Positions 23,495 through 36,500 of a stretch of DNA of 64,000 nt are shown here, one piece after another (position 1 is the first letter of the stretch; every line of letters starts with the position of its first letter). Source of the stretch: Argopecten irradians (lineage: Eukaryota > Mollusca > Bivalvia > Pectinida > Pectinidae); assembly GCF_041381155.1 (NCBI RefSeq), contig NC_091134.1, positions 13,518,008 through 13,582,007 on the forward strand, written 5' to 3'. The notes under the pieces are model-generated. The model was not told the DNA's origin. It saw only the letters and a program-made list of their open reading frames with translations, and did no database searches. The position numbers were made by a program, and so were the translations under genes.

Positions 23495-26190
23495 AAACGC
23501 TATACTATATTGTAGTCGTCATGCTCTACATCTATACTATATGGTAGTTGACATGTTGTATATCTAAACACTATACCTATATTGTAGTTGTCATGTTGTA
23601 CATCTAAACACTATACCTATATTGTAGTTGACATGTTGTACATCTAAACACTATACCTATATTGTAGTTGTCATGTTGTACATCTAAACACTATACCTAT
23701 ATTGTAGTTGTCATGTTGTATATCTAAACACTATACCTATATTGTAGTTGACATGTTGTGTATATCTAAACACTATACCTATATTGTAGTTGTCATGTTG
23801 TATATCTAAACACTATACCTATATTGTAGTTGACATGTTGTATATCTAAACACTATACCTATATTGTAGTTGTCATGTTGTATATCTTAACACTATACCT
23901 TTATTGTAGTTGTCATGTTGTATATCTTAACACTATACCTTTATTGTAGTTGTCATGTTGTATATCTAAACACTATACCTATATTGTAGTTGACATGTTG
24001 TACATCTAAACACTATACCTATATTGTAGTTGTCATGTTGTATATCTTAACACTATACCTTTATTGTAGTTGTCATGTTGTATATCTTAACACTATACCT
24101 ATATTGTAGTTGTCATGTTGTATATCTTAACACTATACCTATATTGTAGTTGACATGTTGTATATCTAAACACCATACCTATATTGTAGTTGACATGTTG
24201 TATATCTAAACACTATACCTATATTGTAGTTGTCATGTTGTATATCTAAACACTATACCTATATTGTAGTTGTCATGTTGTACATCTAAACACTATACCT
24301 ATATTGTAGTTGACATGTTGTACATCTAAACACTATACCTATATTGTAGTTGACATGTTGTATATCTAAACACTATACCTATATTGTAGTTGTCATGTTG
24401 TATATCTTAACACTATACCTATATTGTAGTTGTCATGTTGTATATCTAAACACTATACCTATATTGTAGTTGTCATGTTGTACATCTAAACATATATACC
24501 TATATTGTAGTTGTCATGTGTTTATATATCTTAACACTATACCTTTATTGTAGTTGTCATGTTGTATATCTAAACACTATACCTATATTGTAGTTGTCAT
24601 GTTGTATATCTAAACACTATACCTATATTGTAGTTGTCATGTTGTATATCTTAACACTATACCTTTATTGTAGTTGTCATGTTGTACATCTAAACACTAT
24701 ACCTATATTGTAGTTGTCATGTTGTACATCTAAACACCATACCTATATAATAGTTGACATGTTGTACATCTAAACACCATACCTATATTGTAGTTGTCAT
24801 GTTGTACATCTAAACACTATACCTATATTGTAGTTGACATGCTCCACATCTAAACACTATACCTATATAATAGTTGACATGTTGTACATCTAAACACTAT
24901 ACCTATATTGTAGTTGTCATGTTGTATATCTTAACACTATACCTATATTGTAGTTGACATGTTGTACATCTAAACACTCTACCTATATTGTAGTTGTCAT
25001 GTTGTATATATAAACACTATACCTATATTGTAGTTGACATGTTGTACATCTAAACACTATACCTATATGGCAGTTGACATGTTGTTTATCTAAACACCAT
25101 ACCTATATTGTAGTTGACATGTTGTATATCTAAACACTATACCTTTATTGTAGTTGTCATGTTGTATATCTAAACACTATACCTATATTGTAGTTGTAAT
25201 GCTCTACATCTAAACACCATACCTTTATTGTAGTTGTCATGTTGTATATCTAAACACTATACCTATATTGTAGTTGACATGTTGTATATCTTAACACTAT
25301 ACCTATATTGTAGTTGACATGTTGTACATCTAAACACTATACCTTTATTGTAGTTGTCATGTTGTATATCTAAACACTATACCTATATTGTAGTTGTCAT
25401 GCTCTGCATCTAAACACTATACCTATATTGTAGTTGACATGTTGTATATCTAAACACTATACCTATATTGTAGTTGACATGTTGTATATCTAAACACTAT
25501 ACCTATATTGTAGTTGACATGTTGTATATCTAAACACTATACCTATATTGTAGTTGTCATGTTGTATATCTTAACACTATACCTATATTGTAGTTGTCAT
25601 GTTGTACATCTAACCACTATTATATATACCTATATTGTAGTTGTCATGCTCTACATCTAAACACCATACCTATATTGTAGTTGACATGTTGTACATCTAA
25701 ACACCTAACCTATATTGTAGTTGACATGTTGTACATCTAAACACTATACCTTTATTGTAGTTGTCATGTTGTATATCTTAACACTATACCTATATTGTAG
25801 TTGTCATGTTGTATATCTTAACACTATACCTTTATTGTAGTTGACATGTTGTACATCTAAACACTATACCTATATTGTAGTTGTCATGTTGTACATCTAA
25901 ACACTATACCTATATTGTAGTTGACATGTTGTACATCTAAACACTATACCTATATTGTAGTTGACATGTTGTACATCTAAACACTATACCTATATTGTAG
26001 TTGACATGTTGTACATCTAAACACTATACCTATATTGTAGTTGTCATGTTGTACATCTAAACACCATACCTATATTGTAGTTGTCATGTTGTACATCTAA
26101 ACACTATACCTATATTGTAGTTGACATGTTGTACATCTAAACACTATACCTATATTGTAGTTGACATGTTGTACATCTAAACACTATATA
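23495..26190. repeat. Large minisatellite, 40-bp unit, about 67 copies (2.7 kb)
   Basis: The unit reads ACCTATATTGTAG, TTGWCATGTTGTAYATC, WAAACACYAT. The period is 40 bp with few indels (near 24490-24530 and 25614-25640). Variation is concentrated at a few binary sites: TGTCATG/TGACATG, GTATATC/GTACATC, CTAAAC/CTTAAC and CTATATT/CTTTATT. Edge units (23500-23560) are more diverged. No open frame spans it, as each unit carries stops. Confidence 0.97.
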
Positions 26191-29100
26191 TATAAACTCC
26201 GCAAAATATATGCGTCATCATATCCCTGTACATGCATGCGACTTACACGTGAGTTAGTTCGTAGTTTCATGTTTTGAGCAATACCTATCATAATCAAACA
26301 GAGTTTTGCAAGACAGACTTTACACAATCTTTAGTACATGGAAGGCCGAATTAATCAAAAGCAAGCCATTTGTCAACATCAATTGCCTAGCTGTACAGAT
26401 ATTGAACAACTTTATGATGAAAACGCCATAAAATGGCCGATGACATTAAAAAGACCACTTGAAATCATATAACATTATATTAAATTTTTATGCTGAACAG
26501 TATTACCAGGAGGAACAAAAATGGATAAAATGTAGATCATATTTAATTGTTTGTCTCACCTGCATCGATCGAGCACAAAGGATATTAATAGAACTAATTT
26601 AGATTACTCGCCAGTATCCAGAATATATGTAATATGGCTATACCTACAGCTGATATCAAACGTCAATCAATAGAATATTACCAGAGGCGGAGGGTATCAG
26701 AAGGAAATGTCGCAGTGGTTTCATCTCCATCAATTGGTAACAATACAGCTTATTACAAACCTAGGACTAAAACATCGGAGGCCTATTTGAGGATGGGATT
26801 ATCATTCACAGTTAGACATATATAAACTGTTAAAATGAAGTGTGACAATACCAAGTTATAAAGTGTTACAAACATAGAACTCTTGAGGAGTGGACAGTGC
26901 TTTCCGTGTCCTTTCAATCGACGTCAAAAAATACAATATTTTGCGTCGAAAACCTCATGTTTGATGCAGAATATTGAATTTACAGAACATCGATTGTTGA
27001 TAAAGTCGTGTGAAACACTTGGTCATCGATGTGACGACATCACTATATTAAATAGCCGACAACGTTTTCAATGAACTATAAAACAGTATATAATCTGCAT
27101 AAGAAAGGTATCACTTTGAGACCATCGATGGTGATAAAGTATCACAAATTCATAAAGCCGTGTGAGGACGATTTAATATCATACTGTCACAAAAAGAAAT
27201 AACAAAGAAGTGGATAGTGTTTTTCATCTTTAGAAAAGACTAGAACAGTAGTCAATTAGCATAAGAAATAACAGATGCGATGAAGAATAGAAAAATCCAT
27301 AGAAAATTTATGTATGTCTGTCGTTCTTAGTGGAGTGAACGTTTGAGATTCATTGCGGATGTTAATTTCGTCATTGCAGTTTTTAAATCGCCAATTACAT
27401 TTTGAAATCGTCATTGACGTCGATGATGACCGCCAACGTTAGGCATGGATACATTTCATAATGCAACAATAAGGATATACCAGTAATCAGCTGATTTTAA
27501 TGACCTCACCTACTGACCAGGGCCAGACCTTTATTGACACATGGTATGTGGTTATTCCTTTATTGCTGTCGTATATCATTCCAGTATGGAGGAAGTGTAC
27601 ACTATCGAGTCGTATCTAATCCATACAGAGGGTTCATTCTAGTACTCGAAATTGTAGATTTAATTGGATGTTAAAATCCGATATTTTAATCAAGATAAGG
27701 AGCAATTAGAGACAGTGATGAAATTCTATTTATTTTAATTTTGGAAATTCTAGAAAATTTGTGATGCTTACAGTATTTATTAATAATGTTAATATGATCT
27801 TCACTCTTTTTTCTTAATCAAATTTCAATTGAGAGTTTTTCTATTTTAATCATATTTTTTCAAATTGTCAAATGTTCACTGTCACTTGTATCACTTAGTC
27901 TGATTGTTGTAGAAGAGAAACAAAACACAATCCATCGTTTAAGTGTTTGTAGATTGGAAAGTTACCTAGCAATATGCATATAATCAATTTACTGAGTCAT
28001 ATAATCGCAATTTATTCAAAAAGCTCACCTTTTTAATCCACGGAAGTAAAATCGTTGCTATAGAATGTATTCCTAGGTAACTTCGCTGTCATATTCAAGG
28101 AAATCAAAAACAGTGATTTATAAGCTAATAAGTTCACTGAATTGTTCTTTATACACTCTAATATCAATATTAGGCCTGCGACTTTTACAATGTTTCTGTG
28201 CATAATATAGATTGCGGATGTGATGATCTTGATACTATTAATTCCTAATACGTATGACAAATAAGTATTGTAAACATATTAATTTTTCAATGCTAGCTAT
28301 TTGTAATTCCTTATATTTCATACTTAATCTATACATTCAAAGTTAATTTAAGTTAAAGTGAATATGTGAATAACCAATTTTTAGCGTTGAGCTATCTATC
28401 TGAGTACAAAAAAGAAAAAGAAAAAAAATGTTGAAAACAGTATGTGATAATTATTAGATATTCCACTTTGCTTTAAATCCTATTTATGTTACTTTTTAGC
28501 CGCTTATGTTCGCGAGTCATTTTTTCGCGATTAGGACAAAAAAAAAGAAGATTAAATATTAGTGGATTGAATTTTCGCAATTTGTCTACAAGTGTAATTT
28601 AGTTATTTAAGACAAACAATTAGCGACCATGGTTATGACAGCAAAATAGCAAAACTATCATACCCGCTACACGGTATATGATTATTTTTGGACATGGAAT
28701 GGTTTTATGTTTATATATATTGAGCTATTAATCGTGTACTCATATCTCATGTAAAGTGGATATAGATGCATAACTCCAGCGAAGACAATGTAGTTGTATA
28801 ATGCATGTCTTTTAGCATGGCTGTTATATCATTTCTAGGCAACCATCGATTTTCAAAATATCAACATAGATTGGGGAATGCCTAAGAAATATCAAGGTTG
28901 CATTAACGCAATTATGATAGATTTGTAAGTACTCAAAAGCTAGCTTTTATGATATTTTGGAACGGTATGGCTGTGGTCTTTAAATATAATCTTATATTCG
29001 CTTTCATTAGGTAATTCGGTTACTAAGATCGCTTCATTTGAAAATATTCAAAAGCTCATCTATACCATCTTGAGCTTAATATCATCCCAATTCAACCGAA

Positions 29101-30577
29101 ATATATTACTTAAAACTATGAATATCAAATCATATAAGGAAAGTTGTCACACGTCACCTACGCACTACTTGGAGCTAATATTCACAAAGCTTTCAACATA
29201 CTGCTTCCATTGCTATTTCTGATGTTCGAACGTTTGTGTGTTCTGCTGCTAACTTCCCGTTTTATCTCGCTCACAGAAGGCGTGACAGAGTCCCTTAGAA
29301 CGGACACAGTGTGCAAAGATAACGACATACCGCTCATGCCGTAAAGGTCCCTAACATGTCGACAAGAGTGCCTGTGTGTTTAGATCAATGATCCAGTCAC
29401 AAGTTAAAAGGACTTTACAGGAGAAACCATTAACCTTGGCAACGTGACTAAAGGTACACTGCCTCAATTGGCGTTTGCGATACTGCTAATAGTTTCAGAA
29501 TACAAATCTACATGGATGATGTATAAGTGAACAATGATAACTGTGTATTCAGAGAGCCAGTTTTAAGCCCTTATTTCATAACAATTGGATTATATTTAAT
29601 TTTCACATTACGTTTGTCAAACGGTTGGAAAACGTCACAGACAGCTTCAGAATCCATGGATCACTTGTGTAAAGACACCTTATCATTCTGATAAACAACC
29701 ATGGATGATTTCGATAGCTTTATGGCTTAGATATTTTATCGAAAGTCTCGTGACATTGTCTTGCTAAAATGTCACCATGTACTGAATGGTCTATCGCCTG
29801 TGTGTACTTGTCATTCGCTATCAGATTTACTTTGGACGCAATATAGATACATGTGATTATTCAGCCTACACATTTACTCTGCATATGTTTGACATAAAAG
29901 TTACAAGAACCAGATGAGTGAGATTGGTATACTAACTATTTTGCATTGATTAAAAGTATCAAAATATCAAATGGTGTAACGTCACACGCTATCAGGTAAT
30001 GTACAATATTGTGTCACATTCAATGGAAATTAACCTAGACATTCTGGATCTAAACTTGAACATCGAACAATAATTGGAAAAAGGACAATTAATTGTTGTG
30101 ACAAACTGTAATTATGTTCTGACCAGCTTTTAAAATCAATCACATGTTTCAGAAACAAATCTAAATTTTGCATCAAGCAGTGATCGCCAACGATTAAGGT
30201 GCTTAAGACGGCAATACAATAACGTATTCGTATTGGCTATCATTACAGCACACTGAATAATCACTTTCGAGACATACCTAGAGACAGTCATGTAAACATG
30301 AAATACATGAACGTGTGTTTTTCCTTAAATGGAGAGTCATCATAGTTTGGTACAAATTATGACAAAAATATTTTGATGAACAATTTTATGCCATTATTTG
30401 ACGAGTAATTACGCTGAACACTATGTTCAGTTAATTTGTGATAAGAAGAAGTGTCAATGCTGAAAAATTTATGATACTTTAAACAAGTTTCATAACCATT
30501 TGTAAATTTGCTTATTTTGTATGTGTTTTATGAAACGCAACCATGCTACAATCCGAGGCAATTTCCTCTAAGTAGCC
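26191..30577. other. Gene-poor interval upstream of the GPCR
   Basis: AT-rich sequence without recognisable genes or repeats. One short frame, 26634-26824, begins at a real ATG (MAIPTADIKRQSIEYYQRRR) and has richer codons than its surroundings, but lacks any recognised domain, so it is not called as a gene. The promoter of the GPCR presumably lies in the right part; no TATA box could be assigned. Confidence 0.5.
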
Positions 30578-33500
30578 ATGCAGCGGGAATGTAATGTGAC
30601 CGGAAGTGTGGAGTGTGATCAGGAAGTCAATGTGGGGATCTCCGTGCTTGCCCTGTGTCTGGGAGTGATTTTGGCGCTGTCTTTGGCGGCCAATGGCATG
30701 GTCTGCTACGTCTTCTACCGGAAGTCTAATTTGTTGAGCATTTCCAACAGCTTCGTCCTCAACTTGTCATGCTCGGAGCTAGGTAAGACACTGTAATGAA
30801 AACATCAATCTGAAAAAGTGATTAGCTTGAATTGGCTTCTTCAAATATTTTTTATCATGCCCTTGCTCGAGGCGGAATCGGTATTATTGATCACATGTAC
30901 ATATATGTGTTAAGGGATATTAATATCCGGTCAAAAATGAAAGCTAAACTAACTACTGATCATCTAATGTAATACATGTCATGATGAACCACGGCTACCT
31001 TTGGCGTATTGTAAACATACCTATGTAATGTTTTATCTTTTGCAAGTTCGCTGATCACCGTTGCTGGCTTTCATATTCTTAGAAGTATCATGAAATATAA
31101 ATAATGACATAGACCAAAAAATCTAGTATTAAGGATCTATTTATTTCTAAAGCAGATTGACGCAATTTTCTTGTGTTCTGTATTAATTTAATTGAAATAT
31201 GTAACAGTTCTTATACTATAGTCATTTTAGCATAGTTCTATTTAAAACAATACACATAAGCTTGAAATATATTTTATCAAGTCATGACGAAAACAATGAC
31301 GTCGTAAAGGCTTCGTATTGATAGCTGGAGAAAGAAAATCAATGAAATTAATTTCGATACGGATTATTCTAGCATCATATACGACAGACCAGAATATATG
31401 ATTGCAATAAATAATTTCATCAAAACTTCGATGACAGTTGAAACGTTCTAGCATGTTCTAGATAAATACGCTATAGGTGTAATGTTTATCACGGTAAAAT
31501 ATACGCTACTTACATGCAAATAATAACTATGGAAAATACAAAATATTAACTAATCTAAATACGCATGTTTTATAAGGATGTTTTAACATGAAAAGCGGGT
31601 TTATAATATAAGCATATTTATATTGTAAAACCAGTTATATTAATAATTTGTAGTAATATGTTTTTAAAATATGTATTGAAAAATCGTCAAACAATAGAGA
31701 TACTAAAATACATGTAATTATTTACTTTTTTGTTTACAAAATATTATATCATTCTTTTACCAAACACTTAAACATATATAAATGCAGTTTATAAAGATTT
31801 TATAGGTCAAAATCAATAGTTTGAGTGGTAATATAAAATAACTGTTTTGTATGTTTTGTAACAAAAAGCATGTTACCAACAAACTACATCATTTGCAAAC
31901 AATGTTCTTCTCAATATTTAGAAATCATTTAGGAACAAACTGGTCGAACATCTTGTTACACAAACAAAACTGCTTGAGACATAATCCGTTTCCTATATAA
32001 TGATTTATCATTATAAATATTCTAAATAGTTACTACAATGTATGTATTAGTGCATAGACGGATTAGATTCTCTAAGCAGTGGAACTGACTACATTTCAAA
32101 ATATTACAGATTAAATTAAATGACTCCTTAGTTATTTCCCATTTAGTGCGTTTTGCAAAACTGTGGAAATACTATTGGCAGAAAAACACTATGCACAATT
32201 TCACAAAATACATCAATTGAAATAACGGAATTCAGGCCTCGATTTCTCGAAACAAACTTGAGTAAAAAACTGATTAAAGTCATTTTTTCCGAGAAATTGG
32301 AGTCTGGAAAGTAGCGTGTGTCTGTTTTTTTTTTTTTTTTTTTTTTTTTTCTCTCTCGATTCTAACATTCATATTCAAAATCATATGATATTTAATCAAA
32401 AGACGTCATCAAAGAATGATATGTCTAAATAAGATTGAGATGATAATCATAAAAACACAACAAAATCACTTTACGTTAGCTTAGAAAGTTTCGTTGCCAT
32501 CCGATAAAGAAATATACTATTCCTTTGTCGCCGTTTGTAACGTCGCTAATGATTAGCTTGTAAAACAGGATACGTTATCTTACAGAAATGTGCACTTAAA
32601 ATGGGAAACAATGCAGTAATATATTTAATTGTGATAACTTAAATAAATTATGTCTTATGAAGCTATGACATAAACATCAGAAGAACAGTTATGGCATAAA
32701 AAGGTTATTTAAAAAAATCTTAAAGTAAATATTATTGTACGGTGAATATTACTGATTTTGATGGACTCTATAATCGGTTATTTGCACGGTTTTTATTATA
32801 CGATTTCGCGGATCATTGCATTTGGCGCGATAATTTGGTCTATGAAATATTGAGAAATGATTGAATAATATACTTGTATGCAAAAGCCAGTCGCGAAATT
32901 GAATTACCGTTGTTTTATTTTTTTTATTTCTAAATTATTTTTATTGCTTGATTAGTTTTAATTACAAATAGCGAAATATTAGATCGACCACATTAACCGG
33001 CTATCATGAAGGTTACACAATGATATTTGTTTACTTAATACATGCATATAGATCAATACGAAATATTTAGATAGTATGTGTACAATGGCACTCGAAGGAA
33101 CATACCGTGTATCACATTGGGGGAAACACGGATATAATGAAAGACTATTAAGTTCAGCTGTTTTGTTTCATAGTTCCGAGGTTCTCGTTAATTAATTGGT
33201 AAGAGACTCAGTATTTTATAACTGGTATTATAAATGTATCATTAAAGCTTTAATCTAGATTCTGCTTCATGTTTTGCGATCGATTCTGGGATTAGCTTTC
33301 TATTTGCCATTTAAATTTGGCATCAGTCAAGTCCAAGATTATTGGAATCCCTTGAATCTTATGATTTTATTATTGGTTTTCGTATATACAAAAATAACGT
33401 TTTGGAATTACTTTATAACGCGCTGAAATATTAAAGATGCTCCACCGGTGACAAATGGTATTTTTTCTCTATCAAAAACAGGAGCAGACGATTAAGTATT

Positions 33501-36500
33501 TTTCTTCAGTTACAAAACTTACTTATTTTACTCCATTACCACCATTGAAAAGTTTGAGCTTCTAATTTTACTTCAAGATAAAAATATTAAAAATAATTTA
33601 TTGCATCCCGAAAAAATTCTGTGGCACTATGTCCTATATGGAATGAAGTACTTATTGCGCATACACCGAAAGCAAAATACTTTGATTTATATTATTTTTT
33701 GTGTTAATTAGACATATAGACATATATATATATATACATGATTAAACACCAATTATTATTCAAAAGATGAGTATCGTTTATGCTCTGTCGGCGGTTGAGC
33801 ATCTTTAAGGTTGCTACATGTACTTAAACACGAGTATGTACTTTAGGAGTAATTTGAATATATGTTCGATGTTATTTATCTTATGTTATGGAAATAATAA
33901 AAAAAAAATTCCACCAGTTTTTGTGGTATATATGTGTAAAATAAAAATTAATTTATCAAAATAAACTCGTATCGCTTCACAATTTTAATTTCATGGAGCG
34001 ACTTTCTTTTCTACGAAACAAATATACGCCTTACAACCAATTAGAAGTTACATTAGAAACGGTTACGTCCTTTGCTTTCCTTAATAACGTGACGATGCAC
34101 ATTTTTAAGCCAAAGACAATTTACGTTACAAGAAAGATTGAATTATAATATATGAAAACCGAAGATATTTACAAACTTGTTAGTATGTCAAAGTCTAGAA
34201 GCCGGAAACGTACATAAATATATAACATACGGAGCAGGAAAAGGCACAAAAATCCGGAAATAAGAGTAAATATAATTTTTGAGTGTGCAGTATATATTAC
34301 AAGACTCTTTCATAAGTCGGGATATGAATGATGGGGATATTATACCCGATGGTCACAAAATGTTGTAAAACCCGATGCTTGCCGAGGGTTTTACATTTTG
34401 TGATCCCAAGAGTAGAATATCCCTATGCTTCTTATCCACATATGAATGGGTATCTTTATCTCGTATACCTCGACGTTTTATTGCAATTGTACAAATATGA
34501 TTATCCCGCCTTTTTAATTACGTTCAAAGAAAACCACGACTGTTGATTGCATCTATAGTAATACCAGACTTGTTTATGAAAAAAAAATTTTTAACGAGAA
34601 AATAGTACTTTTGTTGACGCTGTGACGTCACGAGACTGTATTACATGGGTATCAATACAGACTCAGGCGACATTGGTGTAATGCCCGAGGAAGGGGACCA
34701 GTTAGTCGTAGACCCAAAGGTATGAGAGAAAACCTTATAGCCTGATGATATATAAATTTTTAAGCCAATGATTACAAGCAAGATTGAATTATATTCTTTT
34801 TTTTTTTGAAAATCCGTATCGATAATTTCAGATTTGAAAGTATTAAGATTAAAATTTATGTTATCTATCTGGTTCCACATGATAGAAGTAAGCAAATGTC
34901 GTAGGACAGGACAAATGAATAATACGGATTTAGTTCAAATAGATATACCAGTAACATTATTCCCAGCTAATGTTAAAAAGAATTAAAATGTACTTATTCC
35001 CAGTTGATGCCTAGAAATAAACACCAGTAAATATTATATTTTATGGATGGCCTTGGAGGCCGCAATCGCCGATATATTTTCACCCACAGTTCACCTTTTC
35101 AACTTTCGCCAGAGTAGGTCAGTTGCTTGTTATTGACCACGGCTGATTTATTTCTCCGGCATATTCCATCTACTGAACCTGGCGCATCCTTCAGTGATCC
35201 AGACTGTCTATTTAATGTAAAGAAAAAAATTAACCAAAGTCACTGTCCTGTTCATGCTACAAACATTTATAAAAAACAATATATTGTGATATATATAGTT
35301 ATACATATAGAAAATAGCAGGAATATATTCATATCTAACCATTATTTGCATACATGTGTCTAACAGAATGAATGTAAACCTATAATATATATATGTGTGC
35401 GTGTAGCCTCAATGTCAAATAGTTTTATTATCATTAAACAAACAATGCCCTTTCTGAACTACACTCACACCACCTAACATATGTCGCGTAATGGGTATCA
35501 TAAACCCATTGTTATAGTTTTAAATATAGTAACAACAATATGGATATCACATGTACAGAATCACATTAAGTGCCGGCTCATCTGCGGATTTGCAAGCCAT
35601 GCCATAAATACCCTGTAATAACACGATCCATGTAGCCGTGTTTACTCTGAGATACCGGCAAAAACTAATAGTGTGACGATTCGTATGGTGACATTCTTGG
35701 TTCCAAATCTGGCAAATCCAAGTATTCAAATGACACACGCAGGCAAAACAATTTGAATTTTACATATTGTCCTAAATATAGAAAAATATTCTACATTGCA
35801 TATCGTTTTGTGAAATAATAACATTTTCAATTTATTTCAATTTAAGAAATGCTATTCAATTACGAAAATTTCATTGTATAAAGCAATGAATGCATTATAT
35901 TATATTTCAATATTCAAGATTCGATTTGATATCCGTCTGTTATTATAACATTATCCATTTCCCTTTAATGGAAAACAGAACGTTTACACTTTCGAGACGC
36001 TTTGTTCTATCATATGTGTTTATGGTTCGCACTATATATTGTTGTCAATGAAACAGTGAACAAATAACTTTCTAAAACACCCATTACTATTCTATATTCC
36101 CTTATCAAGAAACCTGGACAGTACATCTAATGCATCAGTTATTTATTGAGTACATTACATATTCTGAGTCTTTAATATTATTTCTTTCTCAGTCAATATT
36201 CGTAATGTTCTATAACAAATCATCGTTTTATTTATTCATATGTATTTAATTTTATTTCTTTTCCAGCGTTGTCAGTTCTTGTGTTACCGTTCACCTTGAC
36301 ATCTGTCTTCTCCTCGTCCGGCTGGATATTCAACGACACCTGGTGCAAAATTCAAGGATTTATCTTCAGTGTCTGTATCTTCTGTATACAATTTTCCTTA
36401 ATGATTATCTCCCTTGACAGAAACTACGCAATCATCAACTCATTGCGTTATGTGAATGTCTTTACACAGAAATTAGCTAACATCCTAATCGCTATGTGTT

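Noticed and set aside
23495-26190. CRISPR-like array
   Set aside because: The units are directly contiguous with no unique spacers, and the host is an animal. It is a minisatellite.
26634-26825. 63-codon frame MAIPTADIKRQS...
   Set aside because: It has a proper ATG but no recognisable domain, promoter or downstream exon.
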